A DNA stretch of 64,000 nucleotides. Source: Cloacimonetes bacterium UBA6097. GTDB taxonomy: Bacteria > Cloacimonadota > Cloacimonadia > Cloacimonadales > Cloacimonadaceae. The stretch covers positions 1-64,000 of the forward strand of contig DIWV01000014.1 of assembly GCA_002435865.1 (NCBI GenBank). Direction: 5' to 3'. A program made the translations under genes and the position numbers. Below the pieces are notes generated by a model. It did no database searches and was not told the DNA's origin. It saw nothing but the letters and a program-made list of their open reading frames with translations. Positions 41,581 through 49,863 of the stretch are shown here, piece by piece; position 1 is the stretch's first letter, and each line of letters opens with the position of its first letter.

Positions 41581-42905
41581 TTTGATTCCTCCACCAAGCT
41601 ATTTATGAGGAAAACTTCTTTATACAATTTCATTTCAGAGAGTTTCATTTCCAGTTCTGCTTCGTTGGTTTTAATGGTATCTTTTTGCAGCTTCAGTTCC
41701 GGATTACTTCCCAAAAGAGTTGGCTCTTCGCGGTATTTCCGGATTTGCAAGTTCAGGTTATTATTATATAGTTCGTGCAGGCGGGTTTTACGTTTTAATT
41801 CAAGCCGGGCAGCGCGGTAAAAATTTAATCTGTCAATGCCGAATTTCTGCCAGGCAAGCTGCATATCCTCACCACGGTATCTCAGTTCTCTCTGGTATGC
41901 TTTCAAAAGAGCCAGTTTACCACTGGTATTGGAAAACATGTTAAAGGGTATGGAAATCTCAATCTCACCTTCAGGAAATTCTTCATCCTGGTTACGAATC
42001 ATGCTTTTGAAGATATTGTTCTTTTCGATATCCCAGTTCTGCCTGTTTTCCCGCCAATTATATGATAGGGTAAGAGTAACTTCCGGCAGGAAGAAATGAG
42101 TATAATTAAGCTTTATTTTTCCCGATATATTTTTTACTTCTTTCTTCAAAGCATTGGTTTCACTTTCTATATGCTGCTGGAATGTCAGGGTATCAGGTAA
42201 TGGATTAAGGCTTATGAAATCCCGGTTTTTTTGCAGGAATTCGGGCAGGATTTCTCCATATTTCCTTTTGAACACAGAAACTGTTTCCCTGTAATCAAAC
42301 AAGTCATCTTCCAGTTTGTCTATTTCTTCCAGGTTATCTATTAAAATTTCAGGACCAATCTGGTTTTGCAGGTTCAGTTCTTCCAAAACCTGATTCTGCT
42401 GGTATAGAATATCTAAACTTGATTTAAGAAACGATACCATCATTTCCGCTTCATACCAATCAATCATGTCATCAAAAATATCAGCTGTTGCTTCTGAATA
42501 AGCCAGTTTGAAGTCCTGCTTGTAACGCAGCAGATTAATCCTGTTTCCGATGGTATTGGTTACATTGTCAAAATCCTTGGGGAAGAGGGTTTTTTCCACT
42601 TCAATTCGCCAGCGTTTATCTTTTTCTTCCACATCGGAATGTTCCAGAACAGTTTCTGTTTCATCCCTGGTAAAATCATTGTCATATTGCCGGTGGCTGA
42701 GATTAATATCAAACCAGTCAAGTGAGTTGTCGATTGAGAACAAAGCTTTTTCCTGTTCATAACGGCTCAGAGCCTGCTGATAGTCCGGATTCTTTTTAAG
42801 CAGGGTATTCATCAATTGCGAAAGTTCATGTTTTTGGGCAGAAATCCCGCATATACCAAGCAATAAAATCAGGAAAGCAAGGATTCTATTTGTCAAACTC
42901 TTCAT
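41577..42905 (-). CDS. TolC-like outer-membrane channel protein
   Basis: The 442-residue protein has a signal peptide (residues 1-23, LAFLILLLGICGISA) and a mostly helical, heptad-rich body of outer-membrane efflux type (LSQLMNTLLKKNPDYQQALSR at the start is typical, as is GEIEISIPF in the second half). I prefer ATG 42905 because the signal peptide starts there; it lies within the last codons of the DUF4956 gene, so the two overlap by 20 bases. It would form the outer-membrane duct for the HlyD-like protein downstream. Confidence 0.78.
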   Translation of the reverse strand: MKSLTNRILAFLILLLGICGISAQKHELSQLMNTLLKKNPDYQQALSRYEQEKALFSIDNSLDWFDINLSHRQYDNDFTRDETETVLEHSDVEEKDKRWRIEVEKTLFPKDFDNVTNTIGNRINLLRYKQDFKLAYSEATADIFDDMIDWYEAEMMVSFLKSSLDILYQQNQVLEELNLQNQIGPEILIDNLEEIDKLEDDLFDYRETVSVFKRKYGEILPEFLQKNRDFISLNPLPDTLTFQQHIESETNALKKEVKNISGKIKLNYTHFFLPEVTLTLSYNWRENRQNWDIEKNNIFKSMIRNQDEEFPEGEIEISIPFNMFSNTSGKLALLKAYQRELRYRGEDMQLAWQKFGIDRLNFYRAARLELKRKTRLHELYNNNLNLQIRKYREEPTLLGSNPELKLQKDTIKTNEAELEMKLSEMKLYKEVFLINSLVEESK

Positions 42906-43401
42906 CCAGTTTTGCCATCTCAGCATCATTTTTAGCTTGTTTGACTTTTTTACCATGCTCAATCACATAGTAGATTACTGCCAGAACAAAGCACATAAAT
43001 ACAGTACCAATAATAGCAGTATAATACTGATTCAAACCGCACGACATTCCGATGATAATGGCATAAAAAACTTTAATAGTATTGGAAGGGTCTCTCACCA
43101 CGGTTCGGAAGCGGATAAGACTCAGCGCTCCTGCCAAACCAAAAGCGCGTACCAGATTATCTGCCACCACTATCCAGATAAAAGCGCCGCCTACGGAAAG
43201 CAGCAGCAGGGTGTACTGGATGTTTTTCATCTCAGTTTTCAGTACTTTATCACCTTTATCACGAATATATGTCAGTTTGTAAACATATGCATATAAAAAG
43301 CCGAGAATCATAGCCAGTGACAGATTAAAGATTATCTGCAGTGGGGACTGTGAAACTCCTCCGGCAGCGCTGTCTTTTATTACCTGAAATAGTTCGCCCA
43401 T
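42886..43401 (-). CDS. DUF4956 membrane protein
   Basis: The 171-residue protein has four predicted helices and the DUF4956 hallmark GLAGALSLIRFRTVVRDP (about 87-104). Its biochemical role is not known. DUF4956 genes often sit next to VTC-domain genes, as here, which suggests a membrane partner in the same process. It starts one base after the VTC gene stop. Confidence 0.85.
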   Translation of the reverse strand: MGELFQVIKDSAAGGVSQSPLQIIFNLSLAMILGFLYAYVYKLTYIRDKGDKVLKTEMKNIQYTLLLLSVGGAFIWIVVADNLVRAFGLAGALSLIRFRTVVRDPSNTIKVFYAIIIGMSCGLNQYYTAIIGTVFMCFVLAVIYYVIEHGKKVKQAKNDAEMAKLDEEFDK

Positions 43402-43402
43402 A

Positions 43403-44248
43403 TTATTCTCCGTATAAAGACTTATCTTCGAGTTTTAATGCAGTTTTCAGCAGTTCAAACGAATCCTTTATCTTTTGAGGGATTTCAGGATTGGACATAT
43501 CATCATCGTTGTAGAAATTATATTTTCCCCGTCCTGGGAAGTAGATAGAATTTATTCCTGTGGCAAATTTGGAAAAGCGCTGCTGACGTAAAAGTGACAG
43601 TTGGTTGACCATTTTCTTGTGCCATTTGGGAGATTTACCCATTATCTTGGATTCCAGCACAATTGCGTCCAGAGTCTCTGTTTTAGGTTTACCCAGCAGA
43701 CTTTTGTGGGTGATGCCGTTATCTACAGTTATTCTGACCCGTTTAGAATTTTTCTGAAAAGCAATCCTGTTGTAAGAGGTCTGGAGCACAGGCACAAATT
43801 GGTTGATTTTTATCAAAGCGTGGATTATGCGGTAAGTCTTTTGTGCTCCTATTAAACCGTTATTTGCTTCTTTTATCACTGCTCGTAAGTCTTCGTTTTT
43901 TATAAAAGCATCCAAGTGCTCAGCAGGAAGAACAAAACGTTTTTTGGTAGAGATGGAATCGTGCGAAACTTTCATCTCAACCAGGTACTCCGGATTAAAT
44001 ATCCCGTCATAGCCATAACGCCGCAAGCGGATTTTAAACCTGAATCTGCGTCTGTCCAGGTATTCTTTAAACAGAAGAAAATCTTCAGTGTCCAGATAAA
44101 TTGTTTCCATATTTAGAAGACCGGGTTTGCCTTCAAATTGATAGATCGGGAGATGTGCTTTTATTTCTTCGACTATTTCATCGAAAGTATGCTCCAAAAT
44201 AATGTACTTTCTTTCTTTCCGTTTAAATGAAAGATCGTTGTTGTTCAT
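43403..44248 (-). CDS. VTC-domain protein (polyphosphate polymerase-like)
   Basis: The 281-residue protein matches the VTC domain, with conserved basic and acidic strands of the tunnel: RKERKYII (about 10-17), METIYLDTEDF, RFRFKIRLRRYG, YLVEMKVSHD and VLESKI. In yeast this domain makes polyphosphate from ATP; bacterial versions are less studied. It is first in a minus-strand operon with DUF4956, TolC-like and HlyD-like genes. Confidence 0.83.
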   Translation of the reverse strand: MNNNDLSFKRKERKYIILEHTFDEIVEEIKAHLPIYQFEGKPGLLNMETIYLDTEDFLLFKEYLDRRRFRFKIRLRRYGYDGIFNPEYLVEMKVSHDSISTKKRFVLPAEHLDAFIKNEDLRAVIKEANNGLIGAQKTYRIIHALIKINQFVPVLQTSYNRIAFQKNSKRVRITVDNGITHKSLLGKPKTETLDAIVLESKIMGKSPKWHKKMVNQLSLLRQQRFSKFATGINSIYFPGRGKYNFYNDDDMSNPEIPQKIKDSFELLKTALKLEDKSLYGE

Positions 44249-44546
44249 TCAACCACCTTAATTAATCTGATCTATCTCCAGATATCGAATAAATTATCCT
44301 GAATTTCCATATATTGGATGAGTGTTTTGCTGTCAATAATTCATTAATATAGCGAATAACTTCATTTCAGTCATTCTCCTCTCATCTTTCTTAAAAGCAA
44401 TACCGTATTGCATAAGAGGGAGAAGTCAGATACAAATAAGGGAAACTTAATAATAACATAGATTTACCGTGTGGATATCATATCTGTATCCTTAGCAGTA
44501 AAGATTGTCAGGCAATCCATATATTGACCCTGTTGCAATGAATTGC
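44249..44546. other. Intergenic region between divergent operons
   Basis: No gene is seen. A small perfect hairpin GCAATA/TATTGC lies at 44397-44411 inside a looser CTCCTCT...AGAGGGAG pairing. The right end leads into the promoter of the gene at 44605. Confidence 0.4.
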
Positions 44547-44576
44547 TTGACATAATCCACAACATAATTAGATTAT
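44547..44576 (+). promoter_or_regulatory. Predicted promoter of the secreted-protein gene at 44605
   Basis: TTGACA (44547-44552) is perfect. The best -10 candidates are TAGATT (44569-44574, 16-base spacer) or GATTAT (44571-44576, 18-base spacer). The leader would be about 23 bases. Confidence 0.45.
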
Positions 44577-44604
44577 AGTCTTTAATAATAAACTTGGGGG
44601 AGTT

Positions 44605-45129
44605 GTGCAATTTATAAAAATAAGCAAGTTATTTACTGTTATAAGTTTGACTGCAATTGTGCTTTTATCAGCAGGTATTTTACAGGCAAAAAAGAAAAAC
44701 CCCTATAGTTATTTATCCAATCCGCCTATCAGTATCAGGTATCTTGTTTCCCCTGACAAAGCTGAATATGACAAAGGTGAAATCATTGAATTATCCATCA
44801 TTGCGGAACTTGATTCAGCGCAATGCGATCCGAATTGCGCTTACAGGGTCTACTTCGGCAAGCTTGCTGCCAAACTAACCCAAAGCGAGATGGTCAATTC
44901 AAAGGTAGAAGAATTTTATAACCTTTCAGTTCATCACAATTCTGAAGTAATTGCCTTTGATGTAAAAATGCTGCAAACCTATACTCCTCCGCTGATTGAA
45001 GTGGAAACTGTAAGATTGGCACCAACTTACTCTACAGCAAAGAAACAGTTTATGAATATTGTAATTGACCAGTATGCAAGAGAATACATTACTTCACCTG
45101 AATATATCAAAGTCAGAAAGGGTGATTAA
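44605..45129 (+). CDS. Small secreted protein, family unknown
   Basis: The 174-residue product has an N-terminal signal segment (about 8-28, LFTVISLTAIVLLSAG, then ILQA) and a beta-rich remainder with ISIRYLVSPDKAEYDKGEI, reminiscent of an Ig-like or intracellular-protease-inhibitor (BsuPI) fold, and a central CDPNC. I do not recognise a family. The start is GTG at 44605 with GGGGGAG just upstream. Confidence 0.65.
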   Translation: MQFIKISKLFTVISLTAIVLLSAGILQAKKKNPYSYLSNPPISIRYLVSPDKAEYDKGEIIELSIIAELDSAQCDPNCAYRVYFGKLAAKLTQSEMVNSKVEEFYNLSVHHNSEVIAFDVKMLQTYTPPLIEVETVRLAPTYSTAKKQFMNIVIDQYAREYITSPEYIKVRKGD

Positions 45130-45311
45130 AGCAATTGTAAGTTATTAATTTATTATCTCTTTGTGCCTGAACAAAGCTTCATCAGGAAACTGCAAATCCG
45201 ACAAGAAATAAAGATATGAAGTTATGCGTTTGGATGTTTAAGCAAATTCCTTTGACAAATACAACCTGATTGTATTTATGGAAATACTATAAAGATGAGG
45301 TGATGCATATT

Positions 45312-45509
45312 ATGAAAGAACAAAAGAAAGACCGTCTGGGGCTGTCTGCAGGAAATTATATCATGTTGATTGCCGGTCTGCTGATAGTGACAATCGGATA
45401 CATTATCATGTCAAAAGATGAGATATCCATTTCACCTATTCTGCTGATAATCGCCTATTTAGTTGTTATTCCTGCTTCACTATTGATTAAATTTAAGAAA
45501 AAAGACTAA
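45312..45509 (+). CDS. DUF3098-like small membrane protein
   Basis: The 65-residue protein has a short basic start (MKEQKKDRLGLS), then two membrane helices (NYIMLIAGLLIVTIGYIIM and ILLIIAYLVVIPASLLI) and a Lys-rich end. This is the DUF3098 pattern known from Bacteroidetes-type genomes. ATG 45312 is chosen with GAGGTG nine bases upstream; 45303 and 45270 are in-frame alternatives. It precedes the DUF58 gene by 10 bases. Its role is unknown. Confidence 0.65.
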   Translation: MKEQKKDRLGLSAGNYIMLIAGLLIVTIGYIIMSKDEISISPILLIIAYLVVIPASLLIKFKKKD

Positions 45510-45519
45510 GCTTTATTTA

Positions 45520-46401
45520 ATGCAAAATCTTCTCACCGACGAGACAATCGCCAAGCTGAAGCGTTTCCAGCTTTCTGCGCAGCAGATTGTGGAAGGCTTC
45601 CTGATTGGTCTGCACAAATCTCCCTATCACGGTTTCAGCGTTGAATTTAGCGACCACCGTCAGTATAATCCCGGCGACCCGCTAAAAAACATCGACTGGA
45701 AAGTGGTTGCTCGTACTGAACGTTATTACGTCAAACGTTATGAAGAAGAAACCAATCTACGCTGCTATATCCTGTTTGACCACAGTAAATCCATGTTCTA
45801 TAAGTCCGGTGAGACGACTAAGATAGAGTATGCACGCCAGCTTGCAGGGGCACTTGCCTGGCTTATGATGAGCCAGAAAGATGCTGTGGGGCTGTTTACC
45901 TTTACCAATAAAATTACCCAGGCATATTATCCCAAAGCGTTCAGAAGCTATCTTGCCAAGATATTTGAAACGCTACTGGAAACGGAAGCAGAGGACACAA
46001 CAGACGTTCAGCCGGTACTACATCAAATGGCGGAAGCTATCAAAAAACGCAGCCTTATAATTCTTATCAGTGACCTGCTGGACGAACCGGAGAAGATACT
46101 GAACGGATTGAAGCACTTCCGTAACCGGCATCACGAGGTTATTGTCTTCCATATCCAGGACCCGCAGGAAGAACATTTTAAGTTTAGAAGGGAAACTGAA
46201 TTTGTTGATTCCGAGACAGGAGAGAAAATAAAAGTCACACCATGGCAGATTCGCGGCTCTTATCTGGATGCATACAATTCATATGTCCAGACCCTCAAAG
46301 AAGGCTGTCACCAGGTACAGATTGAATACAATCCCGTTACCACAGCCACACCTTTTAACGACTTGCTGGTCAAATACCTCATCAAAAGAAGAAAAGGATA
46401 A
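45520..46401 (+). CDS. DUF58 domain protein (MoxR-associated)
   Basis: The 293-residue protein is a DUF58/vWA-like protein with the hallmark GFSVEFSDHRQYNPGDPLKNIDWKV core (about 39-63, given here as SDHRQYNPGD), then CYILFDHSKSM as a MIDAS-like vWA motif (about 82-92) and LIILISDLLDE. Such proteins act with MoxR AAA+ ATPases in assembly or cofactor insertion. No MoxR gene is present in the window downstream; the accessory insert starts right after this gene. Confidence 0.85.
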   Translation: MQNLLTDETIAKLKRFQLSAQQIVEGFLIGLHKSPYHGFSVEFSDHRQYNPGDPLKNIDWKVVARTERYYVKRYEEETNLRCYILFDHSKSMFYKSGETTKIEYARQLAGALAWLMMSQKDAVGLFTFTNKITQAYYPKAFRSYLAKIFETLLETEAEDTTDVQPVLHQMAEAIKKRSLIILISDLLDEPEKILNGLKHFRNRHHEVIVFHIQDPQEEHFKFRRETEFVDSETGEKIKVTPWQIRGSYLDAYNSYVQTLKEGCHQVQIEYNPVTTATPFNDLLVKYLIKRRKG

Positions 46402-46417
46402 ACAAATAGGAGGATAC

Positions 46418-46885
46418 ATGTTAGTATATGATTTTTTAAACTCGCTAAAAAGTAATTTTGAGCAAATTAATCCACAGAAGCAAATTCAAGAGTTTTATCA
46501 AACTCTGTTGAAAAGAGTTAACAAAAAAGAAGCGCTGTGCCACTTTTCTCAATTACTGATTACTCCTGATAGGGGGTTATCATTAGAGGTTATGTATTTT
46601 GACGGTTTTTGTATCTGCGATTATGTGTTTTCCAAGGAATTAGTAACACATACAATAGCAAAGATGAAAGACGTGTCTTCAATTCGGCTAGAAATTGGAA
46701 CAGGTAATACAAATAATACACAAAACGATTCTAATCAAAATCCTGAAGATAGCACAACAATAACTGTTTCCTTTGATATCAATGGAGTAGATGACTCACT
46801 ATTTTACGCTGGAAACAAAAGTAAAATGGACGACATAATCTCGCTTTATTACACAATGTTAGAGGTAAGCGATTATGGAAAATAA
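46418..46885 (+). CDS. Hypothetical protein
   Basis: The 155-residue product has no signal peptide or membrane segment and no family I recognise. The start at 46418 has AGGAGG upstream. It has an Asn/Thr-rich low-complexity stretch near residues 90-110 (TGNTNNTQNDSNQN). It overlaps the next gene by 11 bases. Its codons are more A/T-rich than those of the DUF58 and malic enzyme genes, suggesting that it belongs to an inserted segment. Confidence 0.6.
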   Translation: MLVYDFLNSLKSNFEQINPQKQIQEFYQTLLKRVNKKEALCHFSQLLITPDRGLSLEVMYFDGFCICDYVFSKELVTHTIAKMKDVSSIRLEIGTGNTNNTQNDSNQNPEDSTTITVSFDINGVDDSLFYAGNKSKMDDIISLYYTMLEVSDYGK

Positions 46886-47543
46886 TATTGTATCTTCTAT
46901 CCTAGTAAATTTGAGTTATCTTGCCCAAATTTTTGGGGTTATATTTGTAGCTTTTTATGTATACTATACAAAAAACACGTTAGAGGAGATTAAAAAGCAA
47001 ACCGATAACCAACTAGATGCATATGTTAAGTTTGAACTACTGAATGAAAAAGATGTATCCGAATATATAAGAGAGTCTAGATTGTCTCCCACAAGTCGTA
47101 GTATTCATTCCAGACATAGTGTAAAGGGGAAATACCTTGATAGAGACATCTCACAAAAAGTTCTCGATATTATAAAGCCACATTTTCCTCAATTAACAGA
47201 TGACTTATTTACTGGAAATTATATTTACTTACGAGCCACAAATTTTGGGAAGTGCGTTGTTGATAAACTAGAGGTTGACTTTGAAATTGATGTGAAAGTA
47301 GCTGAATCCCTATGCAAAAATCATGGGCTTCATGAAAATTACAACTATAAAAAGAAGTTTACGATAAAAGAAATTGTTGATTGTAATGGTGGAAACACAA
47401 TAATCCAATTGATTTCATCAGCTACATTTCCAGAATATTCTATAAAAATTAGTGGCTGTTATTTCGATATAAAAAATCGTAAATATGACATACCAGAATT
47501 ACCTTATTCAGATAAAAATGACCATTTGTTAAACGTAACCTGA
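46875..47543 (+). CDS. Hypothetical membrane-anchored protein
   Basis: The 222-residue protein has one N-terminal membrane helix (about 8-31, VNLSYLAQIFGVIFVAFYVYY), then a short linker helix and a beta-rich soluble domain facing one side of the membrane. The layout (anchor, TLEEIKKQTDNQ, beta domain) is like small proteins of unknown function found in accessory regions. No family is recognised. It overlaps the upstream gene by 11 bases, so the pair is cotranscribed. Confidence 0.6.
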   Translation: MENNIVSSILVNLSYLAQIFGVIFVAFYVYYTKNTLEEIKKQTDNQLDAYVKFELLNEKDVSEYIRESRLSPTSRSIHSRHSVKGKYLDRDISQKVLDIIKPHFPQLTDDLFTGNYIYLRATNFGKCVVDKLEVDFEIDVKVAESLCKNHGLHENYNYKKKFTIKEIVDCNGGNTIIQLISSATFPEYSIKISGCYFDIKNRKYDIPELPYSDKNDHLLNVT

Positions 47544-47557
47544 ACCACTTAATATAA

Positions 47558-47692
47558 ATGAAACTGCTCAATACTACCAATATCAAAGATAAAATGATAG
47601 AACAATTGGCTGTACTTGGAACGTATATTGATCCCCTTGTCGAGAATTCAATCAAACAAGAACTTGAAAGTGAAACTACGGATCTTTCTTGA
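47558..47692 (+). pseudogene. Remnant of the N-terminus of a fumarase alpha-subunit gene
   Basis: A 44-codon frame reads KDKMIEQLAVLGTYIDPLVE and then NSIKQELESETTDLS, ending in TGA. The intact fumarase at 48457 begins in the same way (VIKPKIKLALTDLGTHIDSR, VEDAINNAIFEETQSIA), with LGTYID/LGTHID, VE and ET matching at the same spacing. Thus this is probably the leftover 5' end of an older fumarase gene. There is no ribosome site upstream. It lies between two hypothetical genes of the A/T-rich insert. Confidence 0.55.
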
Positions 47693-47753
47693 AGAAGGCA
47701 GGTCTTATGTGTCACTTTCTAAATTGGAAAAAGTGTATTAATAGGAGGAATGA

Positions 47754-48368
47754 ATGGAAGATAAATTTGCCGAATTAGATGTTGATATCGAGATTTATAA
47801 AAACATAAACAAATATCGGCTACACGCAGACAGGGTGAGATTTACTTTGTTTCTTGGATATTTAACTGCCTTCGCTGCAATTTTATATTACCTTTCTTCT
47901 AAAGCCATCACAAGTCTTTCCTCGGATATTATCGTTTTCTGTATTGTTATTTATGTAGTTTCAATATTATATTTAATTATCTTAGCCATTCAGAATTGGT
48001 ACTATGTATTATTTGCTAAATTTAAAAATGAATGTGAAGAAAGGCTTCTTAACAAAACCAAATTGAGATCATTAAGTAAATATGCAGAAGATAACGGGTC
48101 TAGAATCAACCCTAATCATCCTGCATTCATTTTAGTATTTTTAATATATTGCCTAATAAACAGCTACATTGCTTTTGTGTTACTCACTTTTATAATGGAC
48201 AGCTTAGGATATTATTTTATTATAGCTGTGAAATTGATAATAATAGCTCTTATGGTCGCAACTCATTTAGTATTATTGAATATAATGATGAGAAACTGGA
48301 ACTGGGTGTTTAAGCACGTAATAAAGAAGACGAGTGCCCTTTTTAACAAACCAGAAACATTGGCATGA
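47754..48368 (+). CDS. Hypothetical four-helix membrane protein
   Basis: The 204-residue protein has about four membrane helices in two pairs (about residues 26-48 and 55-80, then 122-146 and 150-175) with a charged loop between, and basic ends. No family is recognised. The start has AGGAGGA upstream. It belongs to the same A/T-rich insert as the two hypothetical genes at 46418 and 46875 and precedes the fumarase genes by 88 bases. Confidence 0.6.
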   Translation: MEDKFAELDVDIEIYKNINKYRLHADRVRFTLFLGYLTAFAAILYYLSSKAITSLSSDIIVFCIVIYVVSILYLIILAIQNWYYVLFAKFKNECEERLLNKTKLRSLSKYAEDNGSRINPNHPAFILVFLIYCLINSYIAFVLLTFIMDSLGYYFIIAVKLIIIALMVATHLVLLNIMMRNWNWVFKHVIKKTSALFNKPETLA

Positions 48369-48456
48369 TTGGATTTGTATCACACCAAGCTCCTATTATT
48401 TATGCTAAATTGTTACTTTGATGGCAATAAAATAGAAGATAAGGATATGTTCAGCA

Positions 48457-49329
48457 ATGAAAGATATTAATATTGAAGTTATAAAACCAAAAATTAAACT
48501 TGCCTTAACAGATTTAGGGACACATATTGATTCTCGTGTAGAAGATGCTATTAATAATGCAATTTTCGAGGAGACCCAATCTATTGCAAAGGATGTTTTA
48601 CAAACTATGCTTGATAATTATAGGATCGCTCGAAGCGAGAATATTCCAGTTTGTCAGGACACAGGTTCTGTTGTTTTTTTATTAGAATTAGGTGAAGAAT
48701 TGTGTTTTAAAAACAGTCTAATAAATTTGTTACATGAGTGTGTAAGCGAAGTATGGAAAGAACATCAATATAGAGATTCAATAGTTAAAGACCCAGTTTT
48801 TCATAGAAATATCACAAAGAATAATTCACCTGCTATTATACACACAGAGTTGGTTAAAGGAGATGATACAACTATATATATAGCACTAAAAGGTGGTGGC
48901 GCTGAAAATATGAGTGCATTGAAGATGTTAAACCCTTCAGATGGACGAGAAGGAATAAAAAAGTTCATTATTGATACTGTTTTATTAGCAAGTGGCAACG
49001 CATGTCCTCCAATAATAATTGGAGTTGGAGTTGGTGGTAACTTTGAACAGGTAGCATATCTATCAAAAAAGGCTTTATTTCGCGAACTACAATCTACTAA
49101 TTCTGATAAAGAGTGGGCTGCGTTTGAACAAGAAATACTAACAGATGTTAATGAATTAGGTATAGGTCCACAAGGTTTAGGCGGAAAAACTACCGCATTA
49201 GCTGTTCATATTGAGACTGCACCATGTCATATTGCATCTTTGCCAGTAGCGGTAAATCTACAATGTCACGCACATAGAATCACAAAAATTGTCTTGCAAG
49301 ATAGTGACTATGACTATTTTGTAATGTAA
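48457..49329 (+). CDS. Class I fumarate hydratase, alpha subunit
   Basis: The 290-residue protein is the N-terminal-type subunit of the two-subunit class I fumarase/tartrate dehydratase family. Likely [4Fe-4S] ligands are in IPVCQDTGSV (about 66-75), GNACPPIIIG (about 184-193) and TAPCHIASLPVAV (about 263-275). It interconverts fumarate and malate with the beta subunit that follows after 14 bases, and malate then goes to the malic enzyme downstream. Codon use looks more A/T-rich than in the malic enzyme gene, and a fragment of a similar gene lies upstream, so replacement by a transferred copy is possible. Tartrate dehydratase is the alternative. Confidence 0.87.
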   Translation: MKDINIEVIKPKIKLALTDLGTHIDSRVEDAINNAIFEETQSIAKDVLQTMLDNYRIARSENIPVCQDTGSVVFLLELGEELCFKNSLINLLHECVSEVWKEHQYRDSIVKDPVFHRNITKNNSPAIIHTELVKGDDTTIYIALKGGGAENMSALKMLNPSDGREGIKKFIIDTVLLASGNACPPIIIGVGVGGNFEQVAYLSKKALFRELQSTNSDKEWAAFEQEILTDVNELGIGPQGLGGKTTALAVHIETAPCHIASLPVAVNLQCHAHRITKIVLQDSDYDYFVM

Positions 49330-49343
49330 TGGGGGAATAGACA

Positions 49344-49856
49344 TTGAAGGAACTAAAAATCATTCGACTAAGACTTCCACTATCAAAGAGTAAAAAAAAC
49401 AATTTACATAAAATGGATAAGGTTTTACTTACTGGAACTATCTATACTGCCAGGGATCAAGCGCACAAAAGGATAGTTGAATTCATTGAGACTGGGAAAG
49501 AGTTGCCTTTTAGATTAAAAGATGCTGCCATCTTTTATGCAGGACCGACGCCTGCCAAGCCAAATTCAGTTTGTGGAGCTATTGGCCCTACTACATCCTC
49601 AAGAATGGACAGGTACACACCAATCTTACTAGACAATGGAGTTAAGGTTTTAATCGGTAAGGGTGAACGGAGTAAGGAAGTAAGATCATCTATCTTAAAG
49701 CATAATGCACTATATCTTGTAGCAGTTGGCGGAGCAGCAGCATTATTATCAAAATGTATAATTTCCTGTGAAGTCGTCTGTTGGGAAGATTTGGGTACCG
49801 AAGCTATTCACAGACTGGAAGTAAAAGACTTCCCCTGCTACGTTTCAGTTATATAG
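49344..49856 (+). CDS. Class I fumarate hydratase, beta subunit
   Basis: The 170-residue protein is the C-terminal-type fumarase/tartrate dehydratase subunit with LLTGTIYTARDQAHKR, YAGPTPAKP, GPTTSSRMD and IGKGERSKEV. The start is TTG at 49344 behind GGGGGAATAG. It forms the enzyme with the gene just upstream. The malic enzyme gene follows 7 bases later. Confidence 0.87.
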   Translation: MKELKIIRLRLPLSKSKKNNLHKMDKVLLTGTIYTARDQAHKRIVEFIETGKELPFRLKDAAIFYAGPTPAKPNSVCGAIGPTTSSRMDRYTPILLDNGVKVLIGKGERSKEVRSSILKHNALYLVAVGGAAALLSKCIISCEVVCWEDLGTEAIHRLEVKDFPCYVSVI

Positions 49857-49863
49857 GATTTAA

